Assembly: GCF_963678635.1 (NCBI RefSeq)
Contig: NC_087067.1
Coordinates: 5,742,647-5,806,646 of the forward strand
Direction: 5' to 3'
Origin: Symsagittifera roscoffensis
Taxonomy: Eukaryota > Xenacoelomorpha > Acoela > Convolutidae
Length of the DNA: 64,000 nt
Made by a program: the position numbers and the translations under genes. How positions within the stretch are numbered: position 1 is the stretch's first letter; each line of letters opens with the position of its first letter. This document shows, piece by piece, positions 32,801 to 44,800 of the stretch. The notes below the pieces were generated by a model that did no database searches, had not been told where the DNA came from, and was given only the letters and a program-made list of their open reading frames with translations.

Positions 32801-35800
32801 TTACCTTACATCATTTTTGTTAGAATATGAATGATTTTACTGCCCTGCAAAAATCCGTTTAATCCATTACAAATTGATTTACCTATCTAAAAGTGCTATC
32901 GTAATTTCATTTTTTTGCACTATTGTAGCTGTATAAAAATCTAATTAAATCGATTTCGATCTCAGTTTGTTCAGTGCGAGTGGTCACTCGCTTTTTTCCT
33001 GTTTTCATGCTAATCGCTAATAGGGATCTGTTTAACAATCGCCCTTTTGGTACCCAGTAACGAATTGCCCTATAAACAACTATAAATCAACGGTTAGGCT
33101 TATTTGAACCTGGTAAAAAAAATTTCCCACTTTAAAAAAGAAGATAGTTAAAGAGATCCTCGGCTATTCCCGCACTGAAAAGAATAGATTTTGATCAATT
33201 TTAGTATGAAAAAGTATGCACACTAAATTAAAATCGATTTAGTTTGTAAAAAAGTAAATAAAAAAAAAAAAGTATAGATCGATTTGGAACGATTTTCAAT
33301 CGATTTAAATTGTTTTAAATTTAACGCTAGAAAAATCGATTCCAGTTGATTTTAAATCAATTTGAAGGGATCTTAAATCTCACCTAAAATGAAATCAATC
33401 CAAATCGATTTTAAATAGATTTAAATCAACTTTTTTTACGCTTTTTTTTTCAAAATAACGAATGACGAAAAAAAGAAACTTTTGTTACGTGTCGTTACAG
33501 GTACCAAAATTGACTAAAATGCTTGTAAAACAAGATCAAGAATGGAAAATTTTTTGAACTCAAAATCTGATTTCTATGGACATTTTTCTTTATTTGTCAA
33601 ATATGTTGATGCCCAAAATCTGATTTACAATGATGATTTTCTATGATCTCATTGCATAAATTTGAGCTCAAAATCTGGTTTGTTTTGACAATTTTCTTGA
33701 TTTGTTATATATGTTAATGAACGAAATCTGATATACAATAAGGATTTTCTAGATTTTCGTTTTGAGCTTAAGTTTTGATTTTTAGCGATTTTTTTTCTCT
33801 AATTAATACATTGGTTTTTACCCAATATCTGATTTATATTGATAGTTTTTTAATAATTTTATTGCATTTTTTTGTGCTCAAAATTTGGTTTATATTAACA
33901 TTTTGTATTTAGTTCTTGAATTCTGAAACATCTGGCACGTGTGTTTTTATTAAAAAATCAAGAATAAAATATTACAGTTAGTCATCTAAAAAGCATGTTT
34001 TCTTGCCTTGCTAGCAAAAAAAAACAATTTGAGCGTGTCGGAAAATCAATCAAAATCAATTTAAATCAATTTTTTACCCGTACTGAACTTTTTGCGCCAT
34101 TTCACGGCTGATCATCCATTTAGCAGGGGAGAGAATATTCTCAGGACTGTTCCCCCATTATGAAGGGCTGTTCACAAGTGAGCATGCGTGTTTTTCTACA
34201 GACATGGTCGTACCTGGATCTTACATGATCAGACCTGAGTGAAACATGTTCATGCCTGCCGCAGACATGATAACGCCTGACTGAAAACTTGACAAATTCA
34301 TGTTTATTTATACATTACTTCGCGTATCTTGACTAATTGGTCTTTGTTGTTAAAATTTCACTTTTTCAGATTTTGTTCGACATGAGTTTATCCAAATTTA
34401 CCTCCTCGAGCCAACTATCTTCAAATGAAGGAAATTATGTCGTATCTACATCCCAAAAAAGAGGACGTCAGGTTAGTTTCAGGGGGTCAACGGGAGGGAT
34501 AGTTGAAAAAAACTAAATATCCCCGGTTTGAACTATAATTAAAGATATTCGTCATAAAATTTTTTGGCCAATAATCCTTCAATTTTCGCGAACCAGTAGC
34601 CGCAATAAGTTAAATTAAAAAGATTCGATTGGTTGATACTATTAATCTCATTGAATAAATTAACAACAAATGTGCGACTACTTTTTAACGCATGATTTTT
34701 TTAAAATTTGATAAATTTTGATCGGAACATAAAAAAATCTTTCAATTTTCGCAAACCAGTAGCCAAAACAATTGCAGATAAATTAAAGAAATTTGATTGG
34801 TTGATACTATTAACCTCATTGAAAAAAATAACAACAAATGTGCGCATGATTTTTTTCTAATTTTATTTGTTAAAGTAGATTGGAACAAAGTGAAATTAAA
34901 ACCGACAAGACTGCTCGTATCAGGGCAAAGCCCTGAATGTTCCGACTACCTTTCACGGTTTCTGGAGCAGTAATAACATTCAAAAATTAAATGAAATACA
35001 ACAAAATGAATTTTTTTTCTAAAGTTTGATTTTTTTTAAATGAAAATCATCCCCCCACACGCCATATAAAGTATGCAACAAATCAGTATGGCAAATAAGC
35101 TTCTTTCAACTAATTTGGAACAATTTCTAAGACGGATTAACTCTCCGCTGACCCAAATTGAAGGAGTTTGCTTTCTTTTTGAGTTAATTATCAACAAAAT
35201 TTAATTTTCGCCTTCTTCGGAAAAAGGTGAATCGGCTGCTAACATGGCCATCTTCCTTCCGCTGGTATCCGGCATAGCCCAATCTGTATTTAACGCAAAA
35301 GTGCTCGCAGCCGTCTATCTGCTTGCTGTTGAAATTTGCCAATTGGCCCTATACATTATAACCAGCAATTAAAATGCGGACATCCGTTTATTGCACAGTA
35401 GACCCCGAAATAAAATATTTCCCTACAAAAACAAAACGTATATTTTTACATGGCCATTGTTCCTTTAGCTGGTGCCCGAAATCGCCCAATCTGTGTTTAA
35501 CGCAATAGTCCTAGCAGCCGTCTATTGGAAACCTGCTTTGCAATTCAAACAATAATTGTTACGAAAAATAAATATATTTTATTTTTTGAACTGGAAAATA
35601 AATTATTTAAATGTATTTATTGTCAATATATTTAAATACAAAATATTTTTTTACATCCCTGCCACACCCTAGGCCTGTGACATCCAGCAGACGAGCGATG
35701 TCAACCCGATCATCCAGGGGCACGCCCATTCCAGAAGACGCCTGTACCAAAACTGATCTCTTGTTTAACATACACAGAAACTGCTCCGATATGTCAGAAA

Positions 35801-38800
35801 ATATCTGAGAAAAAACCAAAAATTTGATGTAAAGTGTCACATTATTAAGGTGAGTTTATGATGTTGTTGGAATTTAACAATTTCTTTAATTATCTTATAA
35901 TACTGAAGATCACGATTTGAAGCCATTTTTTTCTATGTTTGATTCTGTTTTTTAAAAAAAGAGTGTAGCAAGAACTACCAGTTCAGGCGTTTATGCAGTT
36001 ATGAGCATATTCGATTCAGGCGTGATCATGTATCCTGCAGATGTGAGCATGTTTAGTTCAGGTATGATCATGTATCCTGCAGGTGTGAGCATATTCAGTT
36101 CAGGCATGATCATGTATCCTGCAGGTGTGAGCATATTCAGTTCAGGCATGATCATGTATCCTGCAGTTGTGAGCATATTCGGTTCAGGCATGATCATGTA
36201 TCCTGCAGATGTGAGCATGTTTAGTTCAGGTATGATCATGTATCCTGCAGGTGTGAGCATGTTCAGTTCAGGCATGATCATGCATGTTGCAGGTGTGAGC
36301 ATATCTTCAGTTAGCACACCTGACGCAGGTCTGATGCAGGTATGTGCATGCCGAATATAGACATGCTGCACATCTGTTACAGACATGACTTTTGCATGAT
36401 TTTACAATGATCAGATATGATTATGGCCAAAAAGTTCGGTACGGGTAGACACTTAAATCGATTTAAAATTTTCAAAAAGATCGATTTAAATCAATTTAAA
36501 ATGGATTTAAGTGAGATTCTGATGGATTTAAGTGAGATTCGGATGGATATTAGGGAGTCGGAAAATCCATCAAAATCCATTTAAATCAATTTTTTTGAAA
36601 TTTAAATCGATTAAAAATCCATTTAAGTTCGTAAAATGTACATGGTTAATTGATTTGGATTGATTTTAAATCGATTTAAAATCAATTTAAATCGACCGGA
36701 AACCATTTCTGTCAGTGCGGGTTGTATTGATAACATCTCAGAGTATATGAAACGTTTTTTGCTTACCTGAGGGATACCAGGATGTCCTTCTCTGATCAGT
36801 GCAGTTAAACATATTTCTCATTTTGATCTTATTCATTATCGCCTTTCTGATATAAATTGATTTATACAAAGTTGAAGCAGCGAAAAAAAGTTGCAGTGGA
36901 CATCTCGAGAAAAACTGTTGCCTCTACAAAATATTGATTCTCATAATATTGAATGATATTGAATGGATCCGTCTGCCTCTAATACCCCCTTCCCCTCCCG
37001 CGGTGATATAGCCAAATTTTTGCAGTCGCTCTTTCGTACTATATATATTATGAGAACAATTTTCATTTTTTGCTGACCAGTCCGAAAAGTGGGTGACCGC
37101 TCGATTAGCATAAAAGTTCGAAAACCTTAAAATGTATCATAGTTTTGATAGCTTTAGTTCTCGGATATACAAAAAAAACAATCGTTTCAAAGTAAAAATT
37201 GCATTTCTGAGAAATTGAAAATTAACTGAATAAATTAAGCAAATATCAAGCAAATGAAATTTCTTAAATTTAAATAAAGCTATGATCAGCAATGGCTGGA
37301 ACGGAGCTCTGAATGCTGCACAAATTGTGAAATGCGTAAAAACAACCGTTACTTATGTTTGTTTTGTGTCCATATAATCAGGGGGTATTTGGGATTTTCT
37401 CGATTGGTGGTGGAAGGGCGGTTGTGATTTTCAAAAAGTTTAACACTGCAAAATTGAAGGTCATAAAACAATACGAATCAGCCGTACAATCCCCCCCCCC
37501 GCCCGCTAAGTGATAAACCGCAGAATTTCCCCCTAGTTACGTATTAAATTTGAAAGTTAATTCTATATAATGATTGCATTTCGAACAAACGCGCTTATAA
37601 AATTGGTTGTCACAATTTTCATGTGTGATTGCACATGAATGTTGTTAATCACCTAAACTATGGATTTTTAATGAATTTTCAGTAAATAAATTTTTTTTTC
37701 TATAAATCTAAGGAACCCCCGGGGTGACCTCCATAGACCAATAATGCTTATCATACAATTGTATAAACTAAGTCTATGAGAAAATACTAATCATACAAAT
37801 TTCATACATTTTGCAAAAATGATGTCATTGAATTTTCGACAACTTTCCTCTTGTTTTGGCTTATCGTACTAAAATTAGTTTATAGAACTAAATAAAAAAG
37901 AAAAACTTTTTGTCAAAAAATTGCTAATCATACAATTTCCGTATATGGAAATTGTATGACTAGCATTTTTTGATGGCGACGACAAAAATTTTTCAAAGTA
38001 TTTTTAAAGTTGCCCCAAATTTTTTTTTGGGTTTTTTTCAACCGCAAATTGATTTTCGTACTCAAACAAACATTTTTTAAAAAAACTTTGCATGCAAATT
38101 TTAATTTTTTGTCTGTATAACGTAGTCCTGGATATACTAATATTGGATTTTTTACCATTTCTTTTCATAACTTTTGTCAAAAACGCTTAAAACTCCTCTT
38201 TCTTTTGTATGTCATGTTTTTGTATGCCTTTATCAATGTCTGGTAATTTAAAAATTAAAATTTTAGAAACCATCATCTTCAAAAACTTTTGCCAAAATTT
38301 AGAAGTTCGTTACTTTCGTAATGTTATTTGTGTGAGACAGAATTAAAACATTTCAGGCTGTTTCCAATGCATTTTTATTGCAAGACGGCCAAACCTTTGG
38401 TTATTACGTTTGAGTAACCAAGCTTTTTGTCACTTGTGTTTGGTTATGAACACAACCAAAAAAATTTTGAGAAATTAATTTTTTGGTTTATGGAAAAATG
38501 CTAGTCATACAATTTCCATATATGAAAAAATACTAATCATAGACCTTTCATGCAATTTTATGTACTTATGGAATTGCATGAAAATTGTATGAGTAGCATT
38601 ATCCATATATGAAAACTGTATGACTAGTATTTTTTGGTCAACCCGGGCTCTCAAACTCTAAGTTATTTCCTAAAAAAAAAACCTATTTTCTCCCCCATAA
38701 ATCAATTTTGGGGGACATTGTACAGTTAATCCAACAAAGTCCAAGGGGAGTGGGGATCTTGTTAAAATTTCCACCCTCTATGTACATTGTAACGAATGTC

Positions 38801-41800
38801 TGATAGTTTGAAAATTCAAATTTTTAAAAATTTTCATTGTTGAAAAATTTCGCCACACCTTAAAAGTTTGATAGTTTTTTTTTACATTATTTGTGTAAGA
38901 AGAATTGAGACATTTCAGGCCGTTTCCAATGCACTTTTACATTGCGAGACGGTCAAACCTCTGGTTACTGTACGTTTGAGTGACCAAGCTTTTTGTCACT
39001 TGTGTTCGGTTATGAAAATTTTGAGAAATACCAAAAAAAATTGAGAAACTCGAATTAAAAAAAATCAAAATTTTTGGTTTATGGAAAAATCACTAATCAT
39101 ATATGAAAAATCACTAATCATAGACTTTTCGTGGTAGGCACCCTAAAAGTGTAGTGAAAGAGATTCAATTTGATTTATAAGTTTCGATTTTTATGCTAGT
39201 CGAGCTTTATGCTATTCAATACACCGCCCGAAAAGTGTTCTGATGACGCTTTGATGCTAACATACAGTAATTTTGATGGACAATTCTTTGCCTAAACTTT
39301 CTAAAAAAAATTCAAAAACATGATTTTTCCCCAGTTTTTGTCAAAAATAGTCTCTCAATGTAGAAAATTTTGCCAAAAAAGTGGTAAAAATTTTTTTCGC
39401 TCATACTTTTGAGAGTGGGAAAGTCTGGAATTACTCAAAAAATTTCAAAGTTTTAACGCCGCTGATTTTTTAGTCTGGTGGTACCCTTTTAGGATGTCCA
39501 GATTTGGCTGACGTAACCTAAATACTTCGTTAAGGCGCCTTGGCGACTTAGGCGCTAATATAGACTAATTTTGTGGGAAGGGGCAAAAATATGCATTTTT
39601 TCTCGCTATTTTGCTCGGTTTTTCAAAAAAATTATCTGCGACAAAAACAAATATTTAAATGGATTTGGGAGAGCATGGAGAAAAAAAGGGCGACAAAATG
39701 TTTCAAAATCAAACCCTCGAGAAAAACCTAAATCCACCCTTGATTATGATACTAATTAACAATTACTTTAAATTGAACTAAAACTACTTGGTTGGAGTTT
39801 CAAACCAAGGGCGTTCCGTTAAAATTGAAAAATGAATATGTTTAATTGAGTTGGAAGCGCTCTCGACCTGTAATAAGGCAGATCCATCAGGCGAAGATGA
39901 CCTTTTTTGACGTAATAGTGCAGTGCTCTATCAATTTCATCAGGGAGTGGAAATTGACTTATTTTCATGGGATAAGGCATAATAATCACATCTATTCCAA
40001 TCATAATCTGATACTCCATCCATTCCACAAATCGATGCAAGGTTAGAAAATTTGAGTTTGGAATGGCTAAAGGAGCGTGGGTGCAAATAGCAACTCCTTT
40101 TTTACCCAGCAATCCTCGAGCTTGTCTCGTTACCTTCAAGTGATCAAATTAAATTCAAAATCTTCTCTAGCCTTATTTTGATAACAGTTTTTTTTCATAG
40201 CCATATATAGTCTTGATGCACCAAAAGTTTTTAGTATTCAATGAATTGGCAGTCAAGAAAGAAAAAATATATATTTTTCCAACTACATACTTGTCATAAT
40301 TTTGAAAAACATAAAAATCCAATTTCCGAGACTTGGAAAGACCAAACAGAGAGATCTTCGTACCCACAAAATGTCTGCCGCTATACGGAGCATGGTGATC
40401 AATTTTTTTCTTTTTTCCCCAAAAAAGATCCTATTAGCCGTCTAGCATCAGAATTCTAAGATAAGAAGAGGAAAGACGACGATTTAATGAGATTTACAAT
40501 ATGTGAGATTGCCTGTGAAGTGGAGAATTAGGTTTAACTGAAAAAAAAGTTTGAAGATAAAAATGTTTTGAGATTTTGCGATTTTTGTCTGCGTTTTTTT
40601 GTCAGATTTACTGCAAAAAAATTTAAAAACAATCACGATATCTTGAAAACATAGCTTGAGCTAGAAAATTGATCATTTCAAATTAATTGAAACTCCCTAA
40701 GTGGAATTATTGGCGTTCCAAGTACTTAATGAAAAGAAATGCATTATAAATCATAAATATATTCAACCAATTATAATTTTTGAAACAAAAAAAATTTTGA
40801 AATTGAAACATTAGATAAATTACAAAATGGTCCCCTCCGTTTAGTTACGGTCAGTGCATAAGCTGAATAGGGCCATACCAGCTTTATAAAACGCATATAT
40901 ATTAGCAAACTGTATCATTGTATCAATGAAGTCATGTGTCAACATTAAATGAATCATCGTAATGTTGAATGCTTTTAGCCGTCTTTTCTCTACAAGGGCG
41001 CCTGTATAGAGTTGCCGATGAAATATTTCGGCTAGTCAATGTATCGTCCGCATGGCTGTCGGAGCAGCGCCACCGTTGCATTCAAAATCAGCGAGTAAAA
41101 GCTAGTTTGCTCCTCACTGTTCAATATTATTGACTGATATTGGGAGTTCTTCAACGTTTCGTGCTATTTGTATACGTCTTTGATCAGTTTTCGCGATGTT
41201 TTGGCAAGGGGTTAAAGAGAGGCTAAATCGGAGCACCATAGTCTGTTCCATTTAATGTCAAATCGCGCTTCTTCTTCAACTGTATTTGAATTGGTGACAA
41301 ACCTTTTGCCTTGCAACGCTAAAGTTTCGGCACAGCCTCGACGTCATGGCATATCTCATTCATGAGGTTGGCAAAAATGTCTTTAGTTTCATTGTGTCTT
41401 TTGTGTGAGTGACCTCTCTTTGCACAGTGTAGGGCATGAGTCAGGTTCATGTTTGCACCACATGCACATTTGAGTGGGTTTTTGGCCGGTTCCCATCCGT
41501 ATATTAAGTAAACGCCATCTCTGAAATCTAATTATATGGGTTGAAGTTGTATCTGCTTAGTGGTAAAGCAATGAGCCACTTAGACACTCTCTTTTCTCAT
41601 GCTAAGTCGATTGCATAGTTGTCAGTTTTATTTAATGAGTTTATAAGGTTTGTTTCTTTTTGATTTGCCCCATCAGTTTTTACTTTTTTGATTTCCATAC
41701 AATTTTTTCTTCCTGTGTTATTTCAGTAACAGGATCATGAGAGTCCAGTATTAGTGATGTTTACTTAGATTATAATTTGGTCGGATGGCGCTTGATATTA

Positions 41801-44800
41801 TGGCTGCCCATTTTAAGGCGTATGGAAGACCTCTCTTTGCACAGTGTAGGGCATGAGTCAAGTTAATGTTTGGACCACATGCACATGTGAGTGGGTTTTT
41901 GGCCGGTTCCCATCCGTATATTAAGTAAACGCCATCTCTGAAATCTAATTATATGGGTTGAAGTTGTATCTGCTTAGTGGTAAAGCAATGAGCCACTTAG
42001 ACACTCTCTTTTCTCATGCTAAGTCGATTGCATAGTTGTCAGTTTTATTTAATGAGTTTATAAGGTTTGTTTCTTTTTGATTTGCCCCATCAGTTTTTAC
42101 TTTTTTGATTTCCATACAAATTTTTCTTCATGTGTTATTTCAGTAACAGGATCATGAGAGTCCAGTATTAGTGATGTTTACTTAGATTATGTTTTGGTCG
42201 GATGGCGCTTGATATTATGGCCGTCCATTTTGAGGCGTAAGGAAGGTATCACACGGAACTAAAGGTTCAATGTGTCTTTATCGACTAGGTTAGATATTAG
42301 CTGTTCTTTGATAATCTCTTCACACGTTTCTATATTTTCCTTAGTATTAGGCGCTTTCACGCTTAAAAACGAAAGCTTCTCTTAAACGCCATTAGTAGAG
42401 CAGACATAAACTATTTAAGGGGAAGTTTTATGGATTTTGGTTATGGCCTAAATTCTTTGGCTGACTCATTCTGTTGAAAATTGAGGAAATTGCCACGTTC
42501 AGATTATGTTTCTATAACAGAATCAAGCATTCAAGCGCCTGCTTTTATAGTGATTCCTGTAATTTCGAAGCTTTTCTCGGCTTCATTTGGTTTTTCAATC
42601 TTGACTATGAGCTGGCATTTGGATGCTTTAACATGGTAGCCAAAGAAATTGCTTTGTGATACAGTTTCATCTGAGATGGTTCGTAGATTGCTTAATTTAT
42701 CGACTGCATTACCATCATCTGCGTAACATTTCTGGGTTATACTGTCTACTGATAAAATAGACCGTACTTGGTCCTTGCTAGCGGATTCTTGGGTTGTCCC
42801 TTCTTGAGAATATATGTTCTTTTTAGTTAATGATTAGTTTAGATGGATTTGAATACGAGTTTTTAATAGCTGTTAACAGCAATAGGCAGTCATTTTCGAG
42901 GCTTTTAATACCCGCTTCCAATTTAGAGAGTTGATAGCACTTCTGATATCTATCAGTAAATCGCATCTCTTAACGTGTGGATCGCATTTCAAAGCCACAT
43001 TTTTGTCCTAGACAGAGTGGGTAGTTTGAACCCAGTTGTTGTTCATTTGGTTATTGTTCGTCCTTACATCCTATGCATAATTTCTTCTGTGCCTATGGGT
43101 CTTACGCCTAATGGTTCTTATCTAAGGGCGCTAATCTATATGCGTTATATGGTTCCGTTAGTTCTGAGTTTAGTTCTTAGGCAGCAAAATTTTTTTAAAA
43201 TGTTTGCTCTTGTTTTTGGAATCTCATCTGATTGGTGTCCGAAGTGTGAAAGCGAAGTGTGAAGTGTTTATCCGGCCAAATATCGATGTACGGAAAGGGA
43301 TTGTTGCACTAGAGAGTGGTGTAGTATAGTTATCATCAATTGGTTCAGATAGTGGGTGCTTCTCAATAAGAGTCTGTTCTAGTATTTAAGCTTTGACGAT
43401 CTAGTCGAGCGAAAGAACGCTTTTGGATGTGTCTGTTAGTTTCGCTATTGCGCTTGATATTTTTCCGTAGTTCTTTAGGTTGCTGAACTGATCAACTTAG
43501 TTTTCAGTTTATCGTCTGTTTCATATTTTCAAGGTCATTCAGGTCTTCTTTCTGCCATTGCTTAAGTTGCCTTTGTTTTAGATAAGGATTCATCGTTTTC
43601 GGTTTTTGTTTTGCACAATAGTATGTGTTGTAAGATCATTACCGCGTGCATTGCAAACTTAATTTCGTTGTTTTCTATTAGGCTGATCAGAGTTCTTCTG
43701 AGGGTTTGAATGAAGTTATAACCAGCTTTGTTTTTTGATAAAATCCTTAAGATCAAATTCCAGTGGATCGCCACGATGTATATATTTTTTGTGACTTCAA
43801 TGAGTTCTGGACAGAGGTTTGACCACGGGTCTTGTGTTGTTACAGGTTCAAAAGTGGAGGGTTCTCTTGATTTTTGAGAGAAAGGGGAATGGAAGGGTGT
43901 GGATGGAGTTGGGGGATTGTATTGGTGCGTGTCGTTAGCTGTTTGAAAGTGGGAGGTGCAGCGATGGCAGCTGAAATTGTCATCGTGATGAGTGCTGCGA
44001 CTAGGCCGCTGCATTTTACATGTATGTAGTATGGGCATGTGAAGCGCCAACCAAACATCTCCATCTCGCAAGCTGTTTTTACAAACATGGCAATGTGCTT
44101 GAGTAGTCATCTGAGGAACGACGGCGTTGTCCAATTAGCGAGAGAGTTTATAAAAAAAAGCGTTGCAAGGAAATTAGTGATGAAATCATTGCCATAGAAC
44201 GAGAAATTCAGAATATTTGAGGGATTGGATTTGAATTGAGATTAGGAGAGACAATAATTATATGTGCATGTACAAATCTAAATATCGAAATAAACAAAAT
44301 ATGATGATGAATGGAAGCTTTGCGGTTTACATCAGAGTTGTTATAGTTTTGATTGGTTTTGGGGCTGACCAGTGTCTTGGGCTGAAACTTGTTAGCGATG
44401 ATGTTAATCAAGTTATTCCACTACTGTTCTATTTCCTGTGAATGCAGCCTGTTATCATTGTGTCCTGCAACTTTTGTTACTGTTTTTAGGCGCTCTGTTC
44501 TAAATTGCAAAATTGTTTTAAGCAGATCATGAAGTTTTGCGCCGCGGTAGGAGTGAGTTGTTGATTTTACTAAAGTTTGTTTGATATTTTTGGTCCTTGA
44601 AGTCCCGATAACTAAATACTGTGAAAACTCGAGGATGCGTTTTACCTGGTATCGCGGCATCTTCCTGAAACACAAACAACTGGGGCGAGAAAGGAAGCTC
44701 TATGAGACACCGTGAATGTTGGGATGAATTCTGAATCTTTTGAGACAGTGGTGATAAATCTAAGAGAGAGTAAGGAGTGGTACAATCTGAGGTCGTTTTG

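Larger units (their letters stand above)
34075..36447. mobile_element. Nested foldback element with 42-bp subterminal repeats
   Basis: TACCCGTACTGAACTTTTTG at the left end pairs with CAAAAAGTTCGGTACGGGTA at the right end. Just inside, the left end carries degraded copies of a 42-bp sequence in one orientation (34,190-34,290), and the right end carries a longer array in the opposite orientation (35,996-36,306). The interior holds a candidate exon (34,370-34,471), a copy of an interspersed hairpin repeat (34,900-35,200) and two copies of a short AACATGGCCAT-like block (35,243 and 35,450). No transposase is recognised. Confidence 0.6.
33166..36725. mobile_element. Foldback element (outer) with AATCGATTTAAA-type arms
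   Basis: The left end reads TTCCCGCACTGAAAAG and the right end CTGTCAGTGCGGGTTG, its near complement. Inside each end lies a stretch dominated by degenerate AATCGATTTAAATC repeats (about 33,180-34,070 and 36,450-36,705). The same kind of terminus and interior occurs in the element at 60,118-61,076, which defines a family. The centre is occupied by a second element with related ends. No transposase is visible, so it is non-autonomous. Confidence 0.55.
40975..44720 (-). mobile_element. LINE (non-LTR retrotransposon), decayed, in GT92 intron 2
   Basis: Minus-strand readings in order are an SGNH-esterase-like segment, a PHD-like zinc finger, the RT with its YADD motif, and a cysteine-bearing C-terminus (CACG...HALHC). 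The direction matches the GT92 gene. Frameshifts and stops are spread along it and a 417-bp segment of its 3' part is duplicated. No target-site duplication or poly-A tail was identified, so both ends are approximate. Confidence 0.75.

Noticed and set aside
35996-36306. Regularly repeated sequence resembling a CRISPR array
   Set aside because: The 42-bp copies are contiguous with no unique spacers, and the DNA is eukaryotic.
35991-36386. Long open frames on both strands (119 and 131 codons)
   Set aside because: They run through the 42-bp tandem array. A stop-free unit whose length is a multiple of three leaves both strands open by construction.
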